Shown here one piece after another: positions 26,570 through 33,958 of a DNA stretch of 64,000 bases. Made by a program: the position numbers and the translations under genes. The notes below the pieces were generated by a model that was not told where the DNA came from, did no database searches, and saw only the letters and a list, made by a program, of their open reading frames with translations. The DNA comes from Jiulongibacter sediminis (GTDB lineage Bacteria > Bacteroidota > Bacteroidia > Cytophagales > Spirosomataceae): the NCBI RefSeq assembly GCF_001306455.1, contig NZ_LGTQ01000005.1:1240001-1304000 (forward strand), in the 5' to 3' direction. The stretch's first letter is position 1. Each line of letters begins with the position of its first letter.

Positions 26570-26752
26570 TTAATCATCAGAATTGCCCTCAGGATACCTT
26601 TTGTCATATGCATCTCTCATGTCTTTTTCAATCTCTTCTAGAACTTCAAAGGCTTTCCAAAACAAAGTGAACGGTAGTAATAAAATACGCACAAGAGCGA
26701 AAATTATCTCATCGCGGAAACTCATTTCTTTTTTGTCCTTTTTCTTTTCCAT
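26570..26752 (-). CDS. Small putative membrane protein, 60 aa
   Basis: The protein has a basic N-terminus (MEKKKDKKEMSFRDE), one hydrophobic segment, IIFALVRILLLPFTLFW (about residues 16-32), and an acidic C-terminal tail, consistent with a single-span inner-membrane protein. It starts 19 bp after the stop of the N-formylglutamate-amidohydrolase-like gene and is probably the last gene of that operon. No family is recognised. Its place in a phage-type island operon leaves room for a toxin, a membrane anchor or a regulator. Confidence 0.55.
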   Translation of the reverse strand: MEKKKDKKEMSFRDEIIFALVRILLLPFTLFWKAFEVLEEIEKDMRDAYDKRYPEGNSDD

Positions 26753-26771
26753 ATATGTCCAAAAGTTAATG

Positions 26772-27524
26772 TCAAATACCTAAAGACTCCACCCTGAGAA
26801 GACTAAGAATCTGATTACATGTCTCTGAAACTTCATCAAACTTCTCGTTTTTCATACATCCCCTCTCATCCAGATACAGCCTTCTATTCACCTCAATCAT
26901 AACTGTATGAACTTGTTTTTCTTTCCTAAAGAATTTTAATGGCACTATAGAACCTGAATATGGCCAGTCAAGACCTACTGAAAAACCTTTTGATTTGAGG
27001 AATGTTTCCAGAATTTTCACCAATTCAGAAGGTGTATGATAGGGATCAGTACCAATGTTAAAGTCCGGCCTATTTAACCTTTGATCTAACGCTCTTTTTA
27101 AAGGTATCTTAGGAAATGAATGACAGTCTACTATCAAAGCCTTCCCAACTCTTGCTAATTCACCTTCTACAGCTTCTGTAAGTCTTTTATGATGAGGGAT
27201 ATAAAACTCATTCAATATCCTTTTTCTCAGCTCTGGATTCACCTCTCTCATCAGTTCTCCTGAATCAAGGTGTGAGTATAGAACTCCCATTCCAACGGAA
27301 GCCATAACTTCTTGTTCATCATCTATAAACCTTTCTACATCACAGAAAAGCCTTGAAAAGTCTGCTTTAACGGTGATATCTTTTTCTGAATAAAATAACT
27401 CGTTTGTAAACCAATCTGTAAGTCTTTTTAATTCATTTTTGAGCACCTCCTCATTGACCACATAGCCGGAATTATCGGGAATAATGGTGGATGAGTGAGG
27501 GATATGTAAAATCATTTTATTCAT
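26772..27524 (-). CDS. N-formylglutamate amidohydrolase-family enzyme
   Basis: A 250-aa zinc hydrolase-like protein. I chose the ATG at 27524, giving MNKMILHIPHSSTIIPDN; an in-frame start 39 bp upstream lies deeper in the previous gene. Family motifs are ILHIPHSS near residue 5, ADFSRLFCDVERF near 54, the metal region IVDCHSFP near 133, and VMIEVNRRLYLDE near 215. The family hydrolyses N-formylglutamate in histidine breakdown, but no hut gene is nearby and the gene sits in an XRE-controlled island operon. The real substrate may therefore differ. The stop of the upstream gene lies 8 bp inside this gene. Confidence 0.85.
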   Translation of the reverse strand: MNKMILHIPHSSTIIPDNSGYVVNEEVLKNELKRLTDWFTNELFYSEKDITVKADFSRLFCDVERFIDDEQEVMASVGMGVLYSHLDSGELMREVNPELRKRILNEFYIPHHKRLTEAVEGELARVGKALIVDCHSFPKIPLKRALDQRLNRPDFNIGTDPYHTPSELVKILETFLKSKGFSVGLDWPYSGSIVPLKFFRKEKQVHTVMIEVNRRLYLDERGCMKNEKFDEVSETCNQILSLLRVESLGI

Positions 27525-27915
27525 ACTCAGTAATCCTTGGGTCAACTTTAGGTGACATTTCAAACATTACTGTTTCATCTAAATATATGAGAACTACTCT
27601 ATTTTGCTCAAATTCCAGCATCAAGGCTCTTAATAAGTTTTCTATGTGCAGCTTCAATTCAGACTCTCCGATTAAGAATTTAGGATAATTGATAAATGAG
27701 ATTTCGAAATGAGGTTCAATTTGACCCGCCATTACTATCTGACAAGGTGTAACCTTTGCACTCAACAGAAAACCGGTTTTGGCATAAAGCTTTTGCTGCC
27801 AGTCTTGGATGAAACCTACATATTCAGCTTCTGTAATCTGTTCATCAGAATATCCTCTTCTACTCCCAATAACCATTTCCGCAATGAATGTAGGATTTCT
27901 AACGATTTTCACCAC
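27517..27915 (-). CDS. Unknown protein coupled to the NFGA-hydrolase-like gene, 132 aa
   Basis: Not recognised. The 132-residue soluble protein contains ATG start MVKIVRNPTFIAEM, a polar middle, and EISFINYPKFLIG and LIYLDETVMFEM strands, suggesting a small alpha/beta fold. It is the first gene of a three-gene minus-strand operon and is divergent from the XRE regulator. Its stop overlaps the hydrolase gene by 8 bp, implying tight coexpression. Function unknown; a partner or inhibitor of the hydrolase is conceivable. Confidence 0.7.
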   Translation of the reverse strand: MVKIVRNPTFIAEMVIGSRRGYSDEQITEAEYVGFIQDWQQKLYAKTGFLLSAKVTPCQIVMAGQIEPHFEISFINYPKFLIGESELKLHIENLLRALMLEFEQNRVVLIYLDETVMFEMSPKVDPRITEYE

Positions 27916-28016
27916 TCTTATTAATTATGTAAAAAGCTTTGTAAATGTTCATCTGATCCTGTCTTAAAAATAATTCAGTCACCTGCGACAAACAGACCGT
28001 TACTAATTACAAAATG

Positions 28017-28075
28017 TTGACATTTATGTTTACCCCTTGTGCAAGTATATCAAGGAAATTTGACATTAATGTCAA
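28017..28075. promoter_or_regulatory. XRE operator pair in the divergent promoter
   Basis: A perfect 16-bp palindrome, TTGACATTAATGTCAA, lies at 28060-28075 over the XRE start codon. A degenerate copy, TTGACATTTATGTTTA, lies at 28017-28032 (12 of 16 bases match). Two operators about 43 bp apart between divergent transcription units suggest autoregulation by the XRE protein and control of the minus-strand operon. Confidence 0.65.
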
Positions 28076-28305
28076 GTCTCCCGGAAAACTATGTCCAAAA
28101 CAAAATCCTCTTCGGAAAGAATGTCTGTAGGGAAAGGAATGAAAAAGGCATGTCTCAAAATGACTTAGCAGCTACTTGCGGGTTTGAGAAAACAACTATT
28201 TCGAGAATTGAGAATGGGAGAACCAACTGTACAATTAAAACAGCCACTACTTTAGCCCAAGCACTAGGTATATCAACCAGTAAGCTCTTCAACGACCTCA
28301 TTTAA
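28069..28305 (+). CDS. XRE-family (Cro/C1-type) transcriptional regulator
   Basis: A 78-aa, single-domain HTH_3 protein: NVCRERNEKGMSQNDLAATCGFEKTTISRIENGRTNCTIKTATTLAQALGIS. The recognition helix TTISRIENG is typical of this family. I chose the ATG at 28069; an in-frame GTG at 28039 would add ten residues. It is divergent from the three-gene hydrolase operon, with palindromic operators between, so it most likely represses itself and that operon. It is the last gene before the right end of the island. Confidence 0.9.
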   Translation: MSSLPENYVQNKILFGKNVCRERNEKGMSQNDLAATCGFEKTTISRIENGRTNCTIKTATTLAQALGISTSKLFNDLI

Positions 28306-28629
28306 AAACAAAGTCCATCTTAATTTTTAATCAGCAACCTTGCTTGTACATATAGGCAAAAGTCTAACCTGTGAATGGGCTACCCTTCTTGTAGTTTTTA
28401 AAATACCCCCCGGTTAAGTATACTTTTGGAGTAAAAAAGGAATCCCTAATATAATTTAGCAATTCGGTGACATCTAATAAAAATTTTATGATCGAACTGC
28501 TTATCAATGCCTTAGGAGAAAATCCCGGAGATTGGAGCCTAAATTTCTCAGTAAAGAGTTTATTCCGATTCGAACAATTCGAACGAAAGTCATCGAAAAT
28601 GTGCAAATAATGTGCAAATAAAAACACAA
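28306..28629. other. Right-end non-coding region of the island
   Basis: About 320 bp without a convincing gene. A 40-codon plus-strand ORF (28488-28610) exists but has no features that support it. The tandem ATTCGAAC motifs near 28568-28583 and the TGTGCAAAT pair at 28600-28619 are probably recombination-related sequence. Confidence 0.5.
28600..28619 (+). promoter_or_regulatory. Right pair of TGTGCAAAT sites
   Basis: Direct copies at 28600-28608 and 28611-28619 have the same 11-bp spacing and orientation as the left pair at 14343-14362. They end 48 bp from the right att repeat. Confidence 0.55.
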
Positions 28630-28657
28630 AGGCACTTAAGATCTCTCCTAAGTGCCT
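28630..28657 (-). terminator. Terminator after tRNA-Pro, supplied by the island
   Basis: Perfect 9-bp arms AGGCACTTA / TAAGTGCCT. Read on the minus strand they follow the tRNA 3' end by about 11 bp and precede a T-rich stretch. It replaces the original terminator, which was displaced to the left end by integration. Confidence 0.8.
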
Positions 28658-28666
28658 CATTATCAG

Positions 28667-28715
28667 TGTCGGGGTGGCAAGATTCGAACTTGCGACCTTC
28701 TGCTCCCAAAGCAGA
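28667..28715 (-). repeat. Right attachment site within tRNA-Pro
   Basis: Identical over 49 bp to 14168-14216. It overlaps the intact tRNA-Pro from the anticodon loop to just past the discriminator base. Confidence 0.9.
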
Positions 28716-28743
28716 CGCGATGACCGGGCTACGCTACACCCCG
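28669..28743 (-). tRNA. tRNA-Pro(TGG)
   Basis: A 75-nt gene read on the minus strand. The acceptor stem CGGGGTG pairs with CACCCCG. The anticodon arm TCTGCTTTGGGAGCAGA exposes TGG, and the T-arm is GCAAGTTCGAATCTTGC. CCA is not encoded. It is the integration target of the island and lies 51 bp downstream of tRNA-Ser, probably in the same transcript. Confidence 0.95.
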
Positions 28744-28794
28744 AATTTTGTTTGTTGTGTTTGAGTGGCTTTCTGTCTCCCAAACACTCCTTTG

Positions 28795-28881
28795 CGGAGG
28801 GAGCGGGATTCGAACCCGCGGTACCGTTACCGGTACGTCAGTTTAGCAAACTGGTGGTTTCAGCCACTCACCCATCCCTCC
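28795..28881 (-). tRNA. tRNA-Ser(GCT)
   Basis: An 87-nt class II tRNA on the minus strand. The acceptor GGAGGGA pairs with TCCCTCC. The anticodon loop TTTGCTAAA exposes GCT. A long variable arm (TACCGGTAACGGTA) and T-arm GCGGGTTCGAATCCCGC are present. CCA is not encoded. Confidence 0.95.
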
Positions 28882-28899
28882 TTTCGTCGAAACGGAGTG

Positions 28900-28931
28900 C
28901 AAATATACAGCAATTCTATTTTGATAGTCAA
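28900..28931 (-). promoter_or_regulatory. Promoter of the tRNA-Ser/tRNA-Pro transcript
   Basis: On the minus strand, TTG at 28931-28929 and TATATTTG at 28907-28900 are separated by 21 bp. The predicted start is about 12 nt before the tRNA-Ser 5' end. Confidence 0.7.
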
Positions 28932-29205
28932 CACATGAACAAAAAAAATGTACTCTTTTTTGGACCTTTTTTACGAATCATTTGAAAATCAAGCCCTTAA
29001 ACATGAAAATAATTCAGACTCGAGTAATGCCCAAAGTGAGCATTGAATATTTTATCAAAATAGTACCATAATTAATTCAAATAACGACCAATTATCTTTA
29101 AATAAGACAATTTTAATATCTCATTTATATCTTGTAAATTTGCAAACCTTTTTTGAGTTAACGTTTTTAAAATTTTAAACTCATTTTCACTAAAACCCGA
29201 GGTTA
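28932..29205. promoter_or_regulatory. Upstream region of the SPT-like gene with -7 element
   Basis: AT-rich non-coding DNA between the tRNAs and the synthase gene. TAAATTTG at 29135-29142 matches the -7 consensus on the plus strand, with a T-rich candidate -33 about 20 bp upstream. It gives a leader of about 55 nt. Nothing else was recognised. Confidence 0.5.
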
Positions 29206-30468
29206 ATGGTACAGGATATCTTTGATAAAGTAGCAAACAATTTAGGGCCAATTGGCTCACATGCTCACTATTCTCACCACTATTATTCATTCCCTAAGCT
29301 TACCGGCCCTCTTGGCCCTTACATGGAGTTCGGCGGAAAAAGAATGCTAAACTGGTCTTTAAATAACTATTTAGGTCTTGCTACTCATCCTGAAGTCTTA
29401 AAAACCGATGCGGAGGCAGCTGCTGAATATGGCCTTGCCTACCCAATGGGTGCAAGAATGATGACGGGCAATACTGACCTTCACGAAGAACTTGAAAGAC
29501 AGCTCGCTGAATACGTAGGTAAAGAAGATGCTTTTCTTCTTAACTATGGCTATCAAGGAGTTATGTCGGCCGTAGAAGCCCTGGTTGACTTTAAAGATGT
29601 AATAGTATACGATGCTGAGAGCCATGCTTGTCTGATCGATGGGGTAAGACTTCACAGAGCAAAAGGTGGTAAAACATACACCTTTAAGCATAACGATATG
29701 GATAGCCTCGAGAAAAACCTGAAGAGAGCTACTAAAATTGCTGAAGAGCAAGATGGTGGTATCCTTGTGGTTACCGAAGGGGTTTTCGGTATGTCAGGTG
29801 CCGTTGGTGCCTTGGATAAGATAGCAGAATTGAAAAAGACCTACAACTTCCGTTTGCTCGTAGACGATGCTCATGGTTTTGGTACAATGGGTAAAACCGG
29901 TTCAGGTGTTCCTGAGCACTTTGGGGTGCAGGATGCAGTTGATGTGCATTTTTCAACCTTCGCAAAGTCAATGGCAATGATTGGTGCTTTCGTGGCAGCC
30001 AAGAAAGAAATCATTATGTACTTAAAGTACAATATGAGATCTCAAACCTACGCCAAAGCTTTGCCAATGCCATTCGTAAAAGGTGGTTTAAAAAGACTGG
30101 AACTGATCAAAAAGCACCCTGAACTGAAAGACAATCTTTGGAAAATTGTGAATGCCCTTCAGGACGGATTCAGGTCTCGTGGTTTTGATATAGGGCAAAC
30201 AGAGAGCTGCGTAACTCCAGTTTTCCTCCATGGTGAATATAACCTACCTACGGTGACAAACCTGATTCGCGACATGAGAGAAAATATGAATGTTTTCTGT
30301 TCAATAATCGTATATCCGGTTGTACCTAAAGGAGTTATCCTTTTGAGAATTATCCCTACAGCAGCTCATACCCTTGAGGATGTGGAGTATACCATGGAAT
30401 GTTTTGAGACTGTTCAGCGGAAATTACAGGCCGGAGAGTACGCTCCTGAGACCACTGTAGAGGCCTGA
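29206..30468 (+). CDS. Alpha-oxoamine synthase: serine palmitoyltransferase-like (sphingolipid/sulfonolipid)
   Basis: A 420-aa PLP enzyme that condenses an amino acid with an acyl-CoA/ACP. Fold-type I motifs are visible: LNWSLNNYLGLATHPEV near residue 47, the pyrimidine-stacking region DAESHACLIDG near 135, VDDAHGFGTMG near 218, and the PLP lysine in HFSTFAKSMAMIGAF near 252. Within the family it resembles Bacteroidota serine palmitoyltransferases. The related cysteate acyltransferase, which makes the sulfonolipid base capnine in Cytophagales, cannot be excluded by eye. It stands alone with its own promoter and terminator. Confidence 0.88.
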   Translation: MVQDIFDKVANNLGPIGSHAHYSHHYYSFPKLTGPLGPYMEFGGKRMLNWSLNNYLGLATHPEVLKTDAEAAAEYGLAYPMGARMMTGNTDLHEELERQLAEYVGKEDAFLLNYGYQGVMSAVEALVDFKDVIVYDAESHACLIDGVRLHRAKGGKTYTFKHNDMDSLEKNLKRATKIAEEQDGGILVVTEGVFGMSGAVGALDKIAELKKTYNFRLLVDDAHGFGTMGKTGSGVPEHFGVQDAVDVHFSTFAKSMAMIGAFVAAKKEIIMYLKYNMRSQTYAKALPMPFVKGGLKRLELIKKHPELKDNLWKIVNALQDGFRSRGFDIGQTESCVTPVFLHGEYNLPTVTNLIRDMRENMNVFCSIIVYPVVPKGVILLRIIPTAAHTLEDVEYTMECFETVQRKLQAGEYAPETTVEA

Positions 30469-30501
30469 ACTTAGATAGTTAGAAGGACGTCTAAATATTG
30501 T

Positions 30502-30537
30502 AAAAAAGCCCTTATAGGTACTATATGGGCTTTTTTT
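30502..30537 (+). terminator. Terminator of the SPT-like gene
   Basis: AAAAAAGCCC-TTATA and TATAT-GGGCTTTTTTT form a long stem with flanking A and T runs, about 35 bp after the stop. Confidence 0.85.
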
Positions 30538-30630
30538 AATACGTTTTTTCGTATATTTTTTTAGAATTATTCAATAATTAACATAACTTGCGTAGGTTAA
30601 TAAATTTTTAAACTCAAACCCTGCTATACT

Positions 30631-30807
30631 ATGAACAAGTATAACGAACTATCAAATCTAGTTGAGTCTCTGAAAGATGACTTTGAAAAATTCTACGATA
30701 AAGGAAACAAAGCTGCCGGAACAAGAGTAAGAAAAGGTATGCAAGCTTTGGCCGTTTTCGCTAAGGACACTAGAAAAGAAGTTCAGGACATGAAAAATGC
30801 CGACTAA
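30631..30807 (+). CDS. Histone H1-like nucleoid protein (Hc1 family), 58 aa
   Basis: A short gene starting ATG at 30631 and ending TAA at 30805-30807. The protein starts MNKYNELSNLVESLKDDFEK, then FYDKGNKAAGTRVRKGMQAL near residue 21, and ends KEVQDMKNAD. The KGNKAAGTRVRKxMQ core is the signature of the small Bacteroidota proteins assigned to the Hc1 histone-like family. It probably binds DNA in the nucleoid. A strong terminator follows 30 bp later, and a near-consensus -7 (TAACTTGC) lies upstream. It is separate from the synthase gene by an intervening terminator. Confidence 0.9.
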   Translation: MNKYNELSNLVESLKDDFEKFYDKGNKAAGTRVRKGMQALAVFAKDTRKEVQDMKNAD

Positions 30808-30837
30808 TAGGCTACGTGAATCTGACAAAGATATTAT

Positions 30838-30866
30838 GGGCTCCCAATGGGAGCCCTTCTTTTTTA
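30838..30866 (+). terminator. Terminator of the histone-like gene
   Basis: Perfect arms GGGCTCCC / GGGAGCCC with a 3-nt loop, followed by TTCTTTTTT. Confidence 0.88.
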
Positions 30867-30885
30867 TACGCCAGTTGATTCTTTC

Positions 30886-31305
30886 TTAATAAAGCTCAGT
30901 GTTTTTAAGGGTGCCTGTTCCACGAATAGTAATCTTACCTGTCTCAGGATCATAAACCTCGGTGGCGATTTCGGCTATATGCTTGCCCTCCTTAATATTC
31001 ATTACCTTAAATACCACCTCGTAATCTTTACCCACAAACATTGGCCTCAGATACTCTGTTTCCTGCTTTAAGTAAATTGAGCCCGGCCCGCCCGGCTCAT
31101 TCATTCCTAAAAACTTGGTAAAAACAGAACTACTCAAATGTCCGTGAATAATGGGCTTCCCAAAACGAGTAGTAGCGGCGTACTCAGGATCTACGTGGAT
31201 TGGGTTATGATCTCCAGTCAAATCGGCGAAGGTGTTCACCTGCTCCTGAGAAAAACTGAAAGTAAATTTATAAGTAGAGCCTACCGGTATTTTTTTTGAT
31301 TCCAT
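30886..31305 (-). CDS. MaoC-family hot-dog hydratase
   Basis: A 139-aa single hot-dog protein of the R-specific enoyl-CoA hydratase (PhaJ) class. The hydratase motif FADLTGDHNPIHVDPEYA (about residues 26-43) carries the catalytic Asp and His, followed by HGHLSSSVFTKFLG. It likely hydrates trans-2-enoyl-CoA or acyl-ACP in lipid metabolism, in the cytoplasm. It is divergent from a lipid kinase gene with only a short gap. The natural substrate is not evident. Confidence 0.88.
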   Translation of the reverse strand: MESKKIPVGSTYKFTFSFSQEQVNTFADLTGDHNPIHVDPEYAATTRFGKPIIHGHLSSSVFTKFLGMNEPGGPGSIYLKQETEYLRPMFVGKDYEVVFKVMNIKEGKHIAEIATEVYDPETGKITIRGTGTLKNTELY

Positions 31306-31327
31306 AGATTGAAAAGTGGTTTATTTC

Positions 31328-31335
31328 TAATTTTG
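31328..31335 (+). promoter_or_regulatory. -7 element deciding the lipid kinase start
   Basis: TAATTTTG matches the -7 consensus. It would start RNA near 31342, downstream of the first in-frame TTG at 31309, which favours the TTG at 31351 or 31357 as start. Confidence 0.45.
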
Positions 31336-31350
31336 ATCAAAAATACTCCA

Positions 31351-32220
31351 TTGACATTGGCTAAACAACCCATTCTTTTTGTGATCAATCCAAACGCCGG
31401 TACTGACAGACGAAAAGAGGGGTTTAAAGATTTGATTCATAAATATCTTGACACCAATTCTTTTGATCCGCATATTGTTTTCACCGAGAGGGCTAAACAT
31501 GCCACAGAGTTGACCAAAACATATTATCAGCAAGGTATCAGAGAGTTTGTAGCCATAGGTGGTGACGGCACAATCAATGAGATTGGTAAAGAACTTGTCA
31601 ATACCGAAGCCAATTTAAGTTTGATTTCCAAAGGCTCTGGAAACGGGCTGGCCAGACACCTCAACCTGTACGAAAATGAAATTGAGGGTATAAAAAAAAT
31701 TCCTGCAAGAAAACCTCATAAAATAGATGTGGGTCTTCTTAACAAAACAATTTTTCTTTGTACTGCAGGCGTAGGCTTTGACGCTTTATGTGCTCATCGG
31801 TTTTCAGAAATACCTGGTGGACGGGGCCTGAAGGCTTATGTCAGAACCGCCTTTGGCTCCTACAGAAGTTTTAAATCCATTAAACTCTTGAATGGACAAG
31901 AGGTTTTCTCATTAACATTTGGAAATGCGGCTCAGTTTGGTAATAATGCCTTTGTTACGCCTCTGGCTGAGATAGATGATGGCCTTTTAGATTGTAGTTT
32001 GGTCAAACCTCACCCCTGGTATGCAGTGGCGAAACTAGGTCAACAGCTCTTCACCAAAAAAATTGACCAATCAGTCTATGTTGAGTACCAAAGGGCTAAG
32101 AGTTTTGAATTTGATTTTGAAGAGCCTCAGTTGATTCATATTGACGGGGAAGCTCTTCAACAAAAGGAAAAACATATTGAAGTAAATATTATTGAAAAGG
32201 CTTTAAGTATCAGAATATGA
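31351..32220 (+). CDS. Diacylglycerol kinase-family lipid kinase (YegS/DgkB-like)
   Basis: An about 289-aa lipid kinase. The catalytic-domain entry is ILFVINPNAGTDRRKE, and the nucleotide-binding loop is AIGGDGTINEIGKEL near residue 72, the DAGK_cat signature. The C-terminal region has HIDGEALQ, seen in YegS-type enzymes. It phosphorylates diacylglycerol or a long-chain base at the inner membrane; next to sphingolipid-type synthesis, a sphingoid base is possible. The start is uncertain: no ATG fits and TTG codons at 31309, 31351 and 31357 are in frame. I chose 31351 from the promoter position. The stop overlaps the next gene by 4 bp. Confidence 0.85.
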   Translation: MTLAKQPILFVINPNAGTDRRKEGFKDLIHKYLDTNSFDPHIVFTERAKHATELTKTYYQQGIREFVAIGGDGTINEIGKELVNTEANLSLISKGSGNGLARHLNLYENEIEGIKKIPARKPHKIDVGLLNKTIFLCTAGVGFDALCAHRFSEIPGGRGLKAYVRTAFGSYRSFKSIKLLNGQEVFSLTFGNAAQFGNNAFVTPLAEIDDGLLDCSLVKPHPWYAVAKLGQQLFTKKIDQSVYVEYQRAKSFEFDFEEPQLIHIDGEALQQKEKHIEVNIIEKALSIRI

Positions 32221-32558
32221 GTAAGAAAAATAAAAACCGGATAGGTGTGGTATATTCTACTAACCCCGATTTTGAGTATCAGGAGAGTGGAAATAATGAA
32301 CAGGAAACAGCGGGCAATTCGGCTCAAAACCTAAAAATATGGCTTGACAGAAAAGGCGGAAATAAACTGGTTACACGTGTTGCAGACTTTAAGGGAAATG
32401 CCTTTGACCTGGCCGTTTTAAAGAAAAGTCTTCAAGCGGCTTGTGGAAGCGGGGGAACCGTGAAAAACGGAGAAGTTTTACTCCAGGGAGATCACCGCGA
32501 CAAAGTTCTTGATTACTTGATCAAAGAAGGTTACCAGGCCAAAAAAGCTGGAGGCTAA
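32217..32558 (+). CDS. SUI1/YciH-family translation initiation factor
   Basis: A 113-aa protein with an eIF1/SUI1 fold. After a variable polar N-terminus (1-35), the domain reads LDRKGGNKLVTRVADFKGNAFDLAVLKKSLQAACGSGGTVKNGEVLLQGDHRDKVLDYLIKEGY. The GSGGTVKNGEVLLQGDHR core is diagnostic. It may tune start-site fidelity on the 30S subunit, but its bacterial role is poorly defined. It is translationally coupled to the lipid kinase through an ATGA overlap. Confidence 0.9.
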   Translation: MSKKNKNRIGVVYSTNPDFEYQESGNNEQETAGNSAQNLKIWLDRKGGNKLVTRVADFKGNAFDLAVLKKSLQAACGSGGTVKNGEVLLQGDHRDKVLDYLIKEGYQAKKAGG

Positions 32559-32647
32559 TCACTCAATTAACTTTTCTTAACAGCGTTTTTTAAACATTAA
32601 ACGGGCTATTAGTGTTATTTCGCCGTAAACAAACCCATTTAACGCAT

Positions 32648-33958
32648 ATGAAAAGTGTTTTGTCAATTTTATTGCTGTTTTGCTTTCAGATTGGCACCGC
32701 TCAAATCACCCGCAATCCTAAGGTCAAAGAAAAGTCTTCGCAAGATACCTACATTAACAGGATCACCATCACAGATGATTACACGATTGTTTCCATGCAA
32801 TTTGTGAGTAAATCTGTCAAAGAAAGTCTGAAAGAATACCTCGATAATAATCCGGATGAGAAGGAACAACTAAGCCGGATGAACCCGATGATGAGAAACC
32901 TAATTCTTCAACAAATGGCTGAAGATTTAAGGATCAGACGAAACCAAACAATAAGTATTCAACCCAATTCCTATCTGGAAAGTAACGATGGCCGAACATT
33001 TCAATTCATAAAAGCCACAAATATCCCGGTAGCACCTGAGCGTTTGCCGGTGGAGCCGGAAGAGAAATACTTTTTCAGAGTATACTTTGAGAAACTAGAC
33101 CCGGGTATAGAGCAGGTAAATCTGATTGAGAGTGACCGTCGGGCTCAAGGTCAAATGAGTTATTGGAATTTTTACGGAGTAGAGGTCAACAATCCGGCAA
33201 ATGGTGGTGAAACCGTTGAGGAACCTGAAGAAGAAAACGAGTCAGTTACTGCTATGCCAGAAGAAAAGTCTGAGACCTTTTTACTCAGTGGAAAAGTTTA
33301 TAATGCCGAAACCAACGAGCCTATATCTGCAAAAATCGTTTGTAAAATTAATGATAAAGAAAAGGCTTATGATTCTCTTTTCACCTCAAGATCAGGCTAT
33401 TATGAATTCCTTTTGAAACCTGAAAACTTTGTCTATATAATTTCTGCCCCTGGCTTTGAGCCTTATGAACAGGCTTTGGATTTGAAAAATTGGAATAAGG
33501 CCATAGAGCAGGATTTTTACCTTGAACCGATTGAAAAGGAAACCTCAGCCGAACCAATAGAAAACAGCAGGACTGAAAGTCCAGCCGAGTCAAATGAGGA
33601 TATGGAGCGTGTTGATGAAAAAACGTTTCGCTTAAACCATGTCTACTTTTTTACAGGAAAGGCAGAGATCTCAAACTCGTCCTATCGTGAGCTCAATAAA
33701 CTTCTGGAAATGATGTTAGCAAACCCTGAAATGAAAATCAGAGTAGACGGTCATACCGATAATCAGGGCGATCCGGAGCTTAATATGGACTTATCAGAGC
33801 GACGTGCTCAAGCTGTACGCAAATATCTGATTGATGGAGGAGTTGAGGAAGAAAGAATTGAATATAAAGGCTGGGGAGAAACTAAGCCTTTGACTCAGAA
33901 CAGAAATGAAATAGAACGTCAGAAAAACAGAAGAGTAGAGATCGTGATTTTAGATTAA
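32648..33958 (+). CDS. OmpA-family envelope protein with carboxypeptidase-regulatory-like domain
   Basis: A 436-aa exported protein. I chose the ATG at 32648 because it gives a signal peptide MKSVLSILLLFCFQIGTAQ; a longer opening adds twelve residues. An N-terminal unknown domain (about 20-200) is followed by an acidic linker, a carboxypeptidase-regulatory-like domain (FLLSGKVYNAETNEPISAKIV, about 215-300), another acidic linker and a C-terminal OmpA peptidoglycan-binding domain. The latter has VDGHTDNQGDPELNMDLSERRA and ends RRVEIVILD. It probably tethers the outer membrane to peptidoglycan. Confidence 0.9.
   Translation: MKSVLSILLLFCFQIGTAQITRNPKVKEKSSQDTYINRITITDDYTIVSMQFVSKSVKESLKEYLDNNPDEKEQLSRMNPMMRNLILQQMAEDLRIRRNQTISIQPNSYLESNDGRTFQFIKATNIPVAPERLPVEPEEKYFFRVYFEKLDPGIEQVNLIESDRRAQGQMSYWNFYGVEVNNPANGGETVEEPEEENESVTAMPEEKSETFLLSGKVYNAETNEPISAKIVCKINDKEKAYDSLFTSRSGYYEFLLKPENFVYIISAPGFEPYEQALDLKNWNKAIEQDFYLEPIEKETSAEPIENSRTESPAESNEDMERVDEKTFRLNHVYFFTGKAEISNSSYRELNKLLEMMLANPEMKIRVDGHTDNQGDPELNMDLSERRAQAVRKYLIDGGVEEERIEYKGWGETKPLTQNRNEIERQKNRRVEIVILD

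Larger units (their letters stand above)
14168..28715. mobile_element. 14.5-kb integrative genomic island in tRNA-Pro(TGG)
   Basis: The island is delimited by 49-bp perfect direct repeats of the tRNA-Pro 3' end, with an intact tRNA at the right end. A tyrosine integrase is the first gene inside the left end. Next come excisionase-like and replication-initiator-like genes, then defence and unknown cargo. Base composition is visibly more AT-rich than the flanks. Paired TGTGCAAAT sites with 11-bp spacing lie just inside both ends. No relaxase, type IV secretion or phage structural gene was found, so it would need a helper for transfer. Confidence 0.88.

Noticed and set aside
14366-28305. Complete prophage
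   Set aside because: No capsid, terminase, portal, tail or lysis gene is present; only integration, replication-like and cargo genes.
28488-28610. 40-codon plus-strand ORF at the island right end
   Set aside because: No promoter, domain or signal; it includes the TGTGCAAAT recombination sites.
28364-28985. ORFs of about 100-140 codons across the tRNA-Pro/tRNA-Ser region
   Set aside because: They overlap two well-formed tRNAs and the att site.
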